64,000 nt of DNA from Odoribacter sp. (GTDB lineage: Bacteria; Bacteroidota; Bacteroidia; Bacteroidales; Muribaculaceae). Location of the stretch: assembly GCA_023663145.1 (NCBI GenBank), contig JAMPHZ010000001.1, forward strand, positions 1 to 64,000. Direction: 5' to 3'. Both the position numbers and the translations under genes were made by a program. A model generated the notes under the pieces. The model saw only the letters and a list, made by a program, of their open reading frames with translations. It was not told the DNA's origin and searched no databases. Below are positions 17,549 to 26,500 of this stretch, piece by piece (position 1 is the first letter of the stretch; each line of letters opens with the position of its first letter).

Positions 17549-18913
17549 ATGAAAAAATTGATTCTTTTGGCCGCTTTAACAGCGGCTTGTCCTCAGCTGT
17601 GGGCCGAGGGTTATCAGGTGAACACTTTCAGTGCGAGACAAACCGGCATGGGACATGCAGGTGTGGCGATGAAACTTGGCGCTGAAAGTCAGATATTCAA
17701 TCCCGGCGCCGTTGCCTTCTCAGACAAGACATTTGAGATAAGCGGCTCTGTAGCTGCTATATCGGCATCAGCTACAGCTAATTATCAAGGCGTTGATTAC
17801 AAGACTGATAATGGAATTTCTACACCTATGAATTTCTCTGCTAACTGGCGTATCCTTGATAATTTCTATGGAGGTATCGCATTCTATACCCCTTACGGAT
17901 CAGCTATTAACTGGGGTGAGCATTGGCCAGGTGCTGTTATGAATCAGCAGGTTACTATAAAGTCTTTCACGTTGCAGCCCACATTCTCTTATCGGTTCCT
18001 GTCCAATCTATCTGTAGGCGCCGGCATCATGGTGTCGTGGGGTTCGGTCAACCTTGATAAAGGGTTGATGACCGGTTCCTCGCTCAACAGACTTATGGGA
18101 GCCTTGGGTATGCCGGAAGATGCTATGTACGCCCCTGACGCCACTCCCGCCTCGGTAAACCTGCGTGGCTCTTCCAAGCTTGCGGTAGGTTATAATGTCG
18201 GTGCGCTTTGGGAGATTGACAAACATTGGAGTGTAGGTGCATCTTATCGTTCTAAAATGACAATGACGGTGCAGAAGGGTACTGCAGCTGTCAGCTATTC
18301 GGGAGCTGCGCAGGCAATGCTCGCTCCGGTACTTGACAACCTTAATGAAACCAATTTCAAGGCATCATTGCCTTGCCCATATATTCTTACCGCAGGTGTG
18401 GCCTATAAACCGGTCGATAACGTGACTATAGCTGTTGATGTGCAACTCAACGGGTGGGGCACATATAAGTATCTTGACATAGAATTCGACAATCTTGAGG
18501 CATTCAACCAGCATCTTGAAAAGAATTATCATAATGCGTTCACATACCATGCCGGAGTGCAGTGGGGGGTGACTTCAAGGCTTGATCTACGTGCCGGTCT
18601 TATGGTAGATTGCAGTCCATGTGATAAGAATTTTTACAATCCTGAAACCCCGGGGCAGACCCGTATAGAGCCTTCTGTGGGCCTGTCATTTCGCCCGATT
18701 CCAAACCTTTCGGTTGATTTCGCATTCATGTATGTGCATGGTTGCGGCTTAAAGAACGCCTCGGGGCAGTATGATGACTTTGTGTATAAGATGGCAGCTC
18801 AGACCAATCCCGAGTTGCCTGGCATGCTGGGTTTATCACCGGTAGGAACATTCACAGCCGATTATAAGGTGCACGCCTTTATTCCCGCGATTGGTCTGAG
18901 CTACAGTTTCTGA
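17549..18913 (+). CDS. OmpP1/FadL/TodX-family outer-membrane transporter
   Basis: A 454-residue outer-membrane barrel for hydrophobic compounds. The signal peptide is residues 1-19, and the mature protein begins EGYQVNTFSARQTGMGHAGVA. This fits the FadL pattern of an N-terminal hatch followed by QIFNPGAVAF. The barrel ends PAIGLSYSF with terminal Phe. An in-frame ATG lies at 17516, but the ATG at 17549 begins a clean MKKLILLAAL signal and is chosen. FadL proteins take up long-chain fatty acids or aromatic compounds; the substrate here is unknown. It stands alone behind its own promoter and converges with the leucine-rich repeat gene, only 2 bp apart. Confidence 0.88.
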   Translation: MKKLILLAALTAACPQLWAEGYQVNTFSARQTGMGHAGVAMKLGAESQIFNPGAVAFSDKTFEISGSVAAISASATANYQGVDYKTDNGISTPMNFSANWRILDNFYGGIAFYTPYGSAINWGEHWPGAVMNQQVTIKSFTLQPTFSYRFLSNLSVGAGIMVSWGSVNLDKGLMTGSSLNRLMGALGMPEDAMYAPDATPASVNLRGSSKLAVGYNVGALWEIDKHWSVGASYRSKMTMTVQKGTAAVSYSGAAQAMLAPVLDNLNETNFKASLPCPYILTAGVAYKPVDNVTIAVDVQLNGWGTYKYLDIEFDNLEAFNQHLEKNYHNAFTYHAGVQWGVTSRLDLRAGLMVDCSPCDKNFYNPETPGQTRIEPSVGLSFRPIPNLSVDFAFMYVHGCGLKNASGQYDDFVYKMAAQTNPELPGMLGLSPVGTFTADYKVHAFIPAIGLSYSF

Positions 18914-18915
18914 TA

Positions 18916-20712
18916 TTAAATTATTACCTTACGCACGCGGCCTGCGGCATTTATGATGTATATGCCGTGGCCGGGTGTGATTGAGGCAGGCCCATAGCCG
19001 CTGTAGATCAAGAGTCCTGACAGATCGTATATTTCGACCCGGATTCCGGGCATGATTGTGATATGTTCTCCTTCAATTCTTACAGCTTCGTCTGATACTG
19101 CATCAGTAATGCCCGATTCGTCGGGCTTTATTGTTTTGAAAAGTCCCCACACGCTGTCGCTTTTATATGCGTCAACTGCTTCTACGGGAACCCATACTGT
19201 CGCATTATAGTTTTCAAATGATCCCTCCGACGCTATAGGCGGTACAGATGAGCCGGAGTATATGTCGGTTAAAGCGTTGCAGTCGGCGAACGCGAAGTTT
19301 GCTATTTTTGATAGACTGCCACCCAGTCTGGCCACCCTGAGTGATGAACATCCGTTGAAACAGCTTTTACCGATGGAAGTGGTAGATGACGGCAATGTTA
19401 TTTCTTCAAGCGATGTACATAGATAAAATACCCCGAAGCCAAGTGTGGTCATATCGTTGCCTATTTTTATGTTCTTTAATAACGAGCATTCGCCAAATGC
19501 ACCGTCTTGCAGTTGTGTGATCCCTTCAGGCAGGATCACTTCGGTTAGCTTCGTGCCATAGAAAGAGTATGCGCCAAGGGACGATAATGACTCGCTTAAT
19601 GAGATATTTCTTAGAGATATACACCCTTCGAAGGCTGAGCGACCTATCGTCTCGACCGATGCTCCGCCTTCTACCGTGGTAAGCGATGTGCATTCCAGAA
19701 ATGCGTTGTCACATATCTCTTTCAGACTCTCAGGCAATGTCGCTTTTTCTATTGTGGTACAGCCCTGGAATGTTGCCGGATTTATGATGGTCAGCCCTTC
19801 AGGTATCATCAGTTTTGTCAATGGAATGCCACCCATAGTTAAATTATGTGCGATAGAGAGCGGGTTGGAATTAGCATTCGAAAATGATATTTTACACCAT
19901 GATTCCACACTTCCTATATCAACATATCCGAGATTTGAACAGCCGTTGAAAGCATCTTCTCCTATCGTTGTGACTGAGGCAGGTATATTTATGCTTGTTA
20001 GAGAGCTGCATCCGTTGAATGCCCAACCGCCTATAGTTTCCACATTATCCCCCAAGTGTATGTCTTTAAGTGCAGTACAGCTATCGAAGGCACTGGTCCC
20101 AAATGCTGTGAGCGTGGAGGGTAGTTCGATTTCCTCAAGATTAGGACAACCGTAGAAGGCAAGGTTGTTGATTTCAGTAACACTTGCCGGCAGGGTTACT
20201 GTTCTCATGCCGCAACCGGTGAAAGTGCTTTCTTTTATAACGGTCAGTCCTTCAGGTATTATTATATTGTCAAGGATATGCCCGTCAAGATATAGATCGT
20301 GGCCATAATACAGTGGATTCGAGAAACCATCTGCCATGTCAATATCACACCAGGCTGTGAGATCGGTGATGTCTACTCGCGTGAGTTCCGAGCATCCCAT
20401 GAAGGCGAAAGTCCCGATAGTCTTTATTGTTGCCGGAATTGAGACTTCAGTGATGCTGCGGCTGGAGTAGAATGCCATCTTGCCTATTGATGTTACAGTG
20501 TATTCCTCGCCTTCGTGCGTAAACGACGTCGGTATATTGGCAGAAGTAAGGGTGGCTGCGGCTGCAGTTAATGTAGCTGTCTTGGCATCGGTATTCAGTT
20601 CAAACTTGAAATCCCCGGTTGATACTTCGGTCAAGGCATGTGTTGCAAAAGTCCCTGGTAACAAGGCTGCGGCTATTGCTGCTCCCCGTAGATAAATAGT
20701 TGTTTTATTCAT
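18916..20712 (-). CDS. BspA-like leucine-rich repeat surface protein with C-terminal sorting-like domain
   Basis: A 598-residue exported protein. The signal peptide covers residues 1-26. Residues about 70-500 contain more than fifteen LRR_5 (BspA/Treponema type) repeats of the form AFxGCxxLxxIxLPxSxxxIG. The last 60 residues (VEIYDLSGLLIYSG, then HGIYIINAAGRVRKVII) resemble the type A C-terminal sorting domain of type IX secretion cargo. BspA-like proteins are surface adhesins or host-protein binders. A -7 box (CAAATTTA, 20737-20744 on the complementary strand) lies upstream. Secretion by the type IX route is inferred from the tail only. Confidence 0.85.
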   Translation of the reverse strand: MNKTTIYLRGAAIAAALLPGTFATHALTEVSTGDFKFELNTDAKTATLTAAAATLTSANIPTSFTHEGEEYTVTSIGKMAFYSSRSITEVSIPATIKTIGTFAFMGCSELTRVDITDLTAWCDIDMADGFSNPLYYGHDLYLDGHILDNIIIPEGLTVIKESTFTGCGMRTVTLPASVTEINNLAFYGCPNLEEIELPSTLTAFGTSAFDSCTALKDIHLGDNVETIGGWAFNGCSSLTSINIPASVTTIGEDAFNGCSNLGYVDIGSVESWCKISFSNANSNPLSIAHNLTMGGIPLTKLMIPEGLTIINPATFQGCTTIEKATLPESLKEICDNAFLECTSLTTVEGGASVETIGRSAFEGCISLRNISLSESLSSLGAYSFYGTKLTEVILPEGITQLQDGAFGECSLLKNIKIGNDMTTLGFGVFYLCTSLEEITLPSSTTSIGKSCFNGCSSLRVARLGGSLSKIANFAFADCNALTDIYSGSSVPPIASEGSFENYNATVWVPVEAVDAYKSDSVWGLFKTIKPDESGITDAVSDEAVRIEGEHITIMPGIRVEIYDLSGLLIYSGYGPASITPGHGIYIINAAGRVRKVII

Positions 20713-20787
20713 GATTGGAAATGTTTATACGACAGGCAAATTTAGTCATATAATCATTTCATGGCATGATTTTTGGGTTAAAATATG

Positions 20788-22188
20788 TTAATAGTTGTGA
20801 ATCCACTTTTTTGACGTCATCCTCCACAGAAATATCAGACCTCTGAAGCTTAATTCAATTGCCATGGCTATCCACACACCACGTAGTCCCATTGAGGAGG
20901 CCATGATGGCTGCAAGTGGTATTCTCACAGCCCATATGCTGCCGAAATTCATTATTGCAGGGATTAAGGTGTCCCCGACACCTACAAATGCACCATAGGC
21001 TACGATAGAGGCTGCATATAACGGTTCTGCCCATGCCTCTATGCGCAGCACTTCGGTCCCCAGCTGTCGTATTGAATCTACATTGGTCATGAGATCCATC
21101 ATCCATGGCGCCGACAGGTATAATATCACGCCCATTACGGTCATTACAGCTATTCCAAGACCTACGGTCAGGTGGGCGAAGCGTATCATAAGATCCTTAC
21201 GTCTGGCTCCATAACATTGGCCGGTAAGAGTGGTGGCTGCGTCACCAATACCAAAGCCGGGCATGTAGCACAGGCTTTCGGCAGTAACAGCGAATGCATT
21301 TGCCGCAATGGCAATTGTGCCGAGTGGTGCCACGATGACTGTAATCATAATTTGCGCGCCGCAGAATACTGCGTGTTCGAGTGTCATCGGTGCAGCTATT
21401 TTACAAGCTCGCTTAAGCACACGGCGGGTAGGGCGGAAGCTGCCGGGCTCCCGGCCATGCAGTTTCATCTCAGGTTGTCGCCATATTAGATAATACATCA
21501 TCAGGCCGGCCGTGAATACTTCGGCCGCTACAGTTCCCAATGCCGCTCCCAATACTCCCAGCCCGGCTCCTGGAACGGAAATGGATATTGTTCCGAGCAT
21601 GATGTCGCGGGTAGGAAATATGAGAAAGAAGTTGAATACAACATCCATCAGGCACATGGCTATGTTAAGCATGGCCGGTATCTTCATGTTACCGGCTGAT
21701 CGCAACGTGCCTCCGGCAAGATAGTTCATCGTCAGCAGTGGCAAAGCCGAGGCAAATACCATGAAATACACTGAAGCATTGTGGCATATGGCCTCATCAC
21801 CGCCAAGCCATTCAGGCAGGAACGGTCCTATTGCTATTCCTGTCAGGGCCGCAATGGCGCTGAACACCAGACAGGCCGTGATGCCTTGGCGCAATACATC
21901 GCGCGCCTCGGAGGCGGAGTTGGCTCCGAGACGGTGGGCTACTTGTACCGAGAAACCTGTTGTGACAGCTGAACATATTCCCCAAAATAGCCATAGGGAA
22001 CTGCTCATGAGACCTACCGAGGCGGCACCGTCAAGGCCGAGACGCCCCACCATCGAGGCATCTATATATTGCATGATGATGCTCGACAATTGGGCCAGTA
22101 TGGCAGGAATGGCAAGCTGTGTTGTGAGACTGATTTGCTGCCGCAGAGTCATGGGTGCCCCGTTCCTGATAGGTGACATGTCAGCCAT
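20788..22188 (-). CDS. MATE-family multidrug/cation exporter
   Basis: A 466-residue inner-membrane protein with about 12 hydrophobic helices in two similar halves, the MATE fold. The N-terminus (LAIPAILAQLSSIIMQYIDASMVGRLG) is typical of the family. MATE proteins export cationic drugs or metabolites in exchange for sodium or protons. It is the third gene of a tight series after the SurA-like and OstA-like genes (12-bp and 6-bp gaps), so it is probably co-transcribed with outer-membrane biogenesis genes. Its substrate may be linked to the envelope; this is inference from position. Confidence 0.88.
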   Translation of the reverse strand: MADMSPIRNGAPMTLRQQISLTTQLAIPAILAQLSSIIMQYIDASMVGRLGLDGAASVGLMSSSLWLFWGICSAVTTGFSVQVAHRLGANSASEARDVLRQGITACLVFSAIAALTGIAIGPFLPEWLGGDEAICHNASVYFMVFASALPLLTMNYLAGGTLRSAGNMKIPAMLNIAMCLMDVVFNFFLIFPTRDIMLGTISISVPGAGLGVLGAALGTVAAEVFTAGLMMYYLIWRQPEMKLHGREPGSFRPTRRVLKRACKIAAPMTLEHAVFCGAQIMITVIVAPLGTIAIAANAFAVTAESLCYMPGFGIGDAATTLTGQCYGARRKDLMIRFAHLTVGLGIAVMTVMGVILYLSAPWMMDLMTNVDSIRQLGTEVLRIEAWAEPLYAASIVAYGAFVGVGDTLIPAIMNFGSIWAVRIPLAAIMASSMGLRGVWIAMAIELSFRGLIFLWRMTSKKWIHNY

Positions 22189-22194
22189 GGCGTG

Positions 22195-23970
22195 CTATAT
22201 ATCTGCTATTGTAGTGTTTTGTAGGGCAGGCACGGTTACAGGTTGTGCCGGTTGGGAACCCGTCGTCTCTTCAGGACGGGCTGCATTCCTCATAAGTTCT
22301 TCCATTGCATCCGGAATTACCATCACATCGCTTGGTGACAGCGGACGCATTCCTTCGAAAAGTTTGAACTTGGGCAGGAATAGCATGGAACGTCTTACCA
22401 GAAATAGAGGCGTGGCTGTGCCGGGCGTCTGAGGCCACATTTTTATGTATTCGGCGGTGTTCCCTTTGAAAACTGCGGTCAGGAATGAACTTTGGGCGGT
22501 CACCATCTTGTTGAAGGTTGAATCAGATTCTTCGGGGTACATCAGCAGATCCACATTACCGCTTATATCAAGCCGCCGTAACTCTCCTCCTTCAAACTGT
22601 GCGACCATTTCCTTACCTGAGATCTGGTCATAGTAATCGTCACATATTCTTTGCGATGAAAATCCGTTGTGGGGGAGTCGTGCTTCCTTGATTGTGGAGT
22701 CGTTCATGTGCAATTCTATTATGTCTCCGAAGATCTGACGACCTTCGCTCCATATCACAGGTGAGACATACATGCGCAAGGTAGTGTCAGCAGCGGTGAC
22801 CCGCATGGAGTCACATATTCCCTGCATGTCGGATCTGAAGAATCTCACCCGCGGCCATAGGTCGGCCACATTGCTGGTATCGGATATTGTCACAGCCTCG
22901 CGGGCCTCTGTACCGGCTATTGTATCCGCTTCTGCGTCTGGAATGACTATAGTGTCAATAACGCGGTATGCATTGACATTGCGGGCATGAAGATATAAGG
23001 TATCACCTTTACTGTATTCTTTAATCAAAAGACGCCCGGTGGCAAACGCGCTATCGGTGTTTTGATTGAAGAAACCGTAGTCGGCTGCCAATGACGCTTG
23101 TCTGGCAGAGTCGGTTAATATCATGTTGCCGAAACATTCGCCAAGTCCGGCAGGTCGGTCATAATATATGGTATCGGCAACCATAGTGCGGCCTTCTGGA
23201 GTCTTGACCACCGAGCGGTCATAGAGCGCCGCGGTGTCAAGCTGTGTATCATACATGCCGTTGCGGGTGTGGATAGTGCCGCGGGCGTTGATGATGATAC
23301 TTGGCGAGGTCAACTCCGATATATGTGTGACAGTGCTGTAAAACAGCGTGTCGGTGTAAATGTTTAGAGTGTCTGATTCCCCACGCGAGTCAAGATGGAC
23401 ATTTATGTAGAAATTAGCTTCCTTGTTGGATGGATTATATTCGCCTTCGAGCGACACAAGCCGGTTCTGTTTGTCATAGAGCACTCCTCCCTGGGTATAG
23501 TAGCCGAGATTTATGCCCATGTCGTAGATGAAAACATCGGTCTCAAGAGTCACATCGCGGTTAATCATGCGAACCTTGTTCCCCGGATTGGCATATAGGT
23601 AACATGTCTGTTCAGGGCCACGGTAATTTAGTTCGTCAGCGAATATGAAAAGGGTGTCACCTTGCTCCATTTTTACGTTGCCGAAAGCATCAAATGATTC
23701 TGTTTCGGCATAGTAGTGGGCACTGTCACAGGTCATGATCATGGGCCCTTTGGTGAATTTCACGTCACCGCTCACAATCATGAAAGAGTCATTCCGCTCT
23801 TTGTACAGGACTTCAGCATGCTCAAGAAACACGCGGCGGCTGTCGTCGCGCGCGGCGCCCGGCACCTGCGGTGTGAAAGTAGCCTGAGGATGCGGATCAA
23901 TGCCGGCGGCGTAGCACAGGGCTGTCACTGCCGCTATCAGTGTTAAAAGTGCTGCAAAGGTCTTGCGCAT
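22195..23970 (-). CDS. OstA/LptA-like lipopolysaccharide transport protein
   Basis: A 591-residue exported protein. The signal peptide is residues 1-22. The following OstA repeats (VFLEHAEVLYKER, FMIVSGDVKFTKGPMIMTCD, SFDAFGNVKMEQGDTLFIFADEL) match the OstA/LptA jelly-roll fold that carries lipopolysaccharide across the periplasm. At 591 residues it is far longer than E. coli LptA (about 185), as is usual for the Bacteroidetes OstA-like proteins. It is 12 bp after the SurA-like gene and 6 bp before the MATE gene. A role in lipid A or LPS export is inferred from the family. Confidence 0.82.
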   Translation of the reverse strand: MRKTFAALLTLIAAVTALCYAAGIDPHPQATFTPQVPGAARDDSRRVFLEHAEVLYKERNDSFMIVSGDVKFTKGPMIMTCDSAHYYAETESFDAFGNVKMEQGDTLFIFADELNYRGPEQTCYLYANPGNKVRMINRDVTLETDVFIYDMGINLGYYTQGGVLYDKQNRLVSLEGEYNPSNKEANFYINVHLDSRGESDTLNIYTDTLFYSTVTHISELTSPSIIINARGTIHTRNGMYDTQLDTAALYDRSVVKTPEGRTMVADTIYYDRPAGLGECFGNMILTDSARQASLAADYGFFNQNTDSAFATGRLLIKEYSKGDTLYLHARNVNAYRVIDTIVIPDAEADTIAGTEAREAVTISDTSNVADLWPRVRFFRSDMQGICDSMRVTAADTTLRMYVSPVIWSEGRQIFGDIIELHMNDSTIKEARLPHNGFSSQRICDDYYDQISGKEMVAQFEGGELRRLDISGNVDLLMYPEESDSTFNKMVTAQSSFLTAVFKGNTAEYIKMWPQTPGTATPLFLVRRSMLFLPKFKLFEGMRPLSPSDVMVIPDAMEELMRNAARPEETTGSQPAQPVTVPALQNTTIADI

Positions 23971-23981
23971 TCAACGCCAAA

Positions 23982-25340
23982 TTATTTGCTCTTTATCCAA
24001 CCGTCGTATTGGAAGTCGCAGCCGCGCCAGCCGTCTTCGATGCGCACATATGTGCTTTTGATCTTCTCAAGCAGCCAATTTTGCACGATCTTATCGCTCT
24101 GAGCCTGCTCGCACATGTTTTTCAACAGCTGATAATCGTCTGACAGATTTGCTCTGTGAGCCGGAATGCGTGCTGTGAGTTTTACGATAGCGACGATTTC
24201 CCTGTCGCGGCGCGGATCACGCATTATGAACGGAGCCGAGATCTCGCCGGGTTCAAGTCCGGCAACCACGCGGGCTATTTCCTGTGGCAGTTGCGACATC
24301 TCGAAATTAGTGGTGCCTGTTTCTGAGTTTACCATTACGCCGCGTGAGTTGCGGGTATCTTTGTCCTGCGATATGTAGCGTGCGGCATCTTCAAATGTGA
24401 AACGGTTATGTTCCACGATATCTGTGCGCACCGAGTCAAGTTTTACTATAGCGTCGGTGAGATCTTTTTCAGCCACTTTGGGGCGCAGCAATATGTGACG
24501 GGTGTTGATGCGGTCACCTCGTTTCTCTATAAGCTGTATGATATGGAAACCGTATTCCGTCTCGACTATTTTGGAAACTTTGTTAGGATCATTCAGGTTG
24601 AAAGCTACTGCTGCGTATTCTGGCACGAGTTGGCCTCTTCCCATGAATCCTATCTCGCCGCCGCGCACACCTTCGGGTGCCTCGGAATACAGGATTGCCA
24701 AAGTGGAGAAATCGGCCTCCCCGCGATTTACGCGGTCGGCGTAGTCGCGTAGTCGTGCTTTGACATCTTCTATTTCTTCACGTGGTATGATGGGATTGAT
24801 GGTCACAATCTGCACCTGTACCTGCAGAGGCAGGTATGGAATTGAGTCGCTTGGAAGGTCATTGTAGTAACGTCGAACGTCGGCCGGTGTAACTTTTACA
24901 TCCTGAGTGAGATTGCGGCGCACCTGATTGATACGGAACCTGTTGCGCATTGACGTGATATAGTAATCGCGTATGTCGGCGAACGGCTTGCGGAAATATT
25001 GTTCGACTTTCTCACGTGAGCCGAGATTGGCGATCAGGAAGTTCATCTGTGCATCTACCTGTGCGACTACCATGGACTCCGATACCTCAACGGTGTCAAG
25101 GTCAGCCTGGTGCAGGAACAGACGCTCCACAGCTATCTGTTCAGGAATTACGCAATATGGATCTCCAACCAAGGGGGTACGGTCGTTTTGCATGTCCTGA
25201 TAGGTCTGCTCTATCTCCGACTTGTAAATTGGCTCGTCACCGATAATCCAGGCAACTTCTTCTATGATATTGTTTTGGGCGAAGCCTATTATCCCTGCGG
25301 CTGTGAGGGCGGAGGCCAACGCGAGTGTCTTGATTTTCAT
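23982..25340 (-). CDS. SurA-like periplasmic chaperone with parvulin peptidyl-prolyl isomerase domain
   Basis: A 452-residue exported chaperone. The start at ATG 25340 gives a normal signal peptide (MKIKTLALASALTAAGIIGFAQ); the longer frame from 25382 would place it internally. The SurA N-terminal region follows (NNIIEEVAWIIGDEPIYKSEI). A parvulin domain is seen at about residues 170-270, ending VETEYGFHIIQLIEKRGDRI. A second degenerate copy begins at NTRHILLRPK. SurA helps outer-membrane proteins fold. It leads a tight operon with the OstA-like and MATE genes. A -7 box lies at 25362-25369. Confidence 0.88.
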   Translation of the reverse strand: MKIKTLALASALTAAGIIGFAQNNIIEEVAWIIGDEPIYKSEIEQTYQDMQNDRTPLVGDPYCVIPEQIAVERLFLHQADLDTVEVSESMVVAQVDAQMNFLIANLGSREKVEQYFRKPFADIRDYYITSMRNRFRINQVRRNLTQDVKVTPADVRRYYNDLPSDSIPYLPLQVQVQIVTINPIIPREEIEDVKARLRDYADRVNRGEADFSTLAILYSEAPEGVRGGEIGFMGRGQLVPEYAAVAFNLNDPNKVSKIVETEYGFHIIQLIEKRGDRINTRHILLRPKVAEKDLTDAIVKLDSVRTDIVEHNRFTFEDAARYISQDKDTRNSRGVMVNSETGTTNFEMSQLPQEIARVVAGLEPGEISAPFIMRDPRRDREIVAIVKLTARIPAHRANLSDDYQLLKNMCEQAQSDKIVQNWLLEKIKSTYVRIEDGWRGCDFQYDGWIKSK

Positions 25341-25361
25341 GCGTGAATGGATGTTTGGGCG

Positions 25362-25369
25362 CAAAGTTA
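25362..25369 (-). promoter_or_regulatory. Putative -7 element of surA-ostA-MATE operon
   Basis: CAAAGTTA on the plus strand is TAACTTTG on the coding strand. It lies 22 bp upstream of the SurA-like start. No clear -33 TTTG at 20 bp. Confidence 0.45.
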
Positions 25370-25474
25370 CAAAATAATTCATTAATCGGGTGCCCGTGTC
25401 TACTAAAATTACTTAATTTACATAGCTGCCGCTGATTTTTTATAGCGGGGCAGTGTTGTTATCACAAAAAGCAT

Positions 25475-25482
25475 TATCTTTG
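25475..25482 (+). promoter_or_regulatory. Putative -7 element of ferritin gene
   Basis: TATCTTTG followed by CG matches TAnnTTTG. A TTG at 25456-25458 is only 16 bp upstream, so the -33 box is weak. The leader would be about 30 bases. Confidence 0.5.
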
Positions 25483-25516
25483 CGTTATATTTCACGACAA
25501 TTTAAACTATTGATCT

Positions 25517-26041
25517 ATGTTAAGTCCAAAACTTCAGGACGCTCTGAACGCCCAAATCAATGCCGAATTTTGGTCGGCTTACCTCTATCTTTCTATGGCC
25601 ATGCACTTTGAAAGCGTGGGGTACCATGGTATTGCCAATTGGTATCGCGTGCAGTTCAAGGAAGAACAGGCTCATGCCGAAATTTTTATCAATTACGTGA
25701 ATTCGCGTGGTGGTCGTGTGATGCTTCAACCCATAGCTGAGGTCCCTTCTGAATGGGCTTCTCCTCTTGCTGCGTTCGAGGACACTCTCGCTCATGAAGA
25801 GAAAGTGACGGGTCTTATCAATGACCTGTACGCGTTAGCCGAGGCTGAACATGACTATGCTACACGAGGCAAACTTGACTGGTTTGTTAACGAACAGGTA
25901 GAGGAAGAAGACAATTGCCGCAATCTTATTGACCGAGTGAAACTTGCCGGCGATACTCCTTTGGCCATCTTCCAATTCGATCAGGAACTTGCAACCCGCA
26001 CATACACCGTTCCTTCACCTCTTGCTCAGAACGAGAATTGA
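25517..26041 (+). CDS. ftnA: Bacterial non-heme ferritin
   Basis: A 174-residue iron-storage ferritin, full length for the family. Every ferroxidase-centre ligand of E. coli FtnA is at the same residue number: Glu17, Glu50, His53, Glu94 and Gln127, with the third-site Glu129 and Glu130 also present. It would oxidise Fe(II) and store Fe(III) in a 24-subunit cage, protecting against Fenton chemistry. The gene is monocistronic, with a -7 box at 25475 and a hairpin terminator at 26062. No Fur-like box is obvious. Confidence 0.95.
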   Translation: MLSPKLQDALNAQINAEFWSAYLYLSMAMHFESVGYHGIANWYRVQFKEEQAHAEIFINYVNSRGGRVMLQPIAEVPSEWASPLAAFEDTLAHEEKVTGLINDLYALAEAEHDYATRGKLDWFVNEQVEEEDNCRNLIDRVKLAGDTPLAIFQFDQELATRTYTVPSPLAQNEN

Positions 26042-26061
26042 TTTAACGGTATCCGCTCTTT

Positions 26062-26097
26062 AAGGCTCTGCATGAAAATGTGCGGAGCCTTCTTTAT
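26062..26097 (+). terminator. Intrinsic terminator of ferritin gene
   Basis: An 11-bp stem with one mismatch (AAGGCTCTGCA at 26062-26072 with TGCGGAGCCTT at 26081-26091) and an 8-base loop, followed by TCTTTATT. It also overlaps the 3' end of the convergent folK gene. Confidence 0.8.
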
Positions 26098-26474
26098 TGT
26101 AGATAAGTCAACTGGCGGTAACAGGCAGTGAAATATGGTCTTGAGTAATCATATTCACTCACGATGCTGCCGTCATATATCACAAGGTCTATGTCGATAG
26201 GCATGATACCGCGCTCTTTAGACTCGGGGCTTCGGCCGAGCAATCTTTCTGTGTCGCGCAATGATTCGTGCAGTTGTTTCGGTGTGAGTTGAGTGACAAG
26301 TCTTACCACAATATTGAGGTATTGCGGCCCGATACATCTGTCGTCATCGCTCTCAATGGTTTCTGACACAGCATCAATATCGCCCACTTTTTTCAGAGCT
26401 TCAATTGCGTCGTCAAGCCGGCGAAGGCGTGGAGGCATGTTACTTCCGATGCACAGATAGCAGATATGGTTCAT
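26094..26474 (-). CDS. folK: 2-amino-4-hydroxy-6-hydroxymethyldihydropteridine pyrophosphokinase (HPPK)
   Basis: A 126-residue protein resembling FolK, the folate-pathway enzyme that transfers pyrophosphate from ATP to hydroxymethyldihydropterin. Visible motifs are YLCIGSNMPPR near the N-terminus, CIGPQYLNIVVRL (residues 47-59), and ERLLGRSPESK with the metal-binding PIDIDLVIYDG (about 93-103). It is about 30 residues shorter than E. coli FolK, mainly in the middle and at the C-terminus, so activity is less certain. It is the last gene after tex (26-bp gap). Confidence 0.72.
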   Translation of the reverse strand: MNHICYLCIGSNMPPRLRRLDDAIEALKKVGDIDAVSETIESDDDRCIGPQYLNIVVRLVTQLTPKQLHESLRDTERLLGRSPESKERGIMPIDIDLVIYDGSIVSEYDYSRPYFTACYRQLTYLQ

Positions 26475-26500
26475 AGATCGGACAAATATTGCATCTTAAA

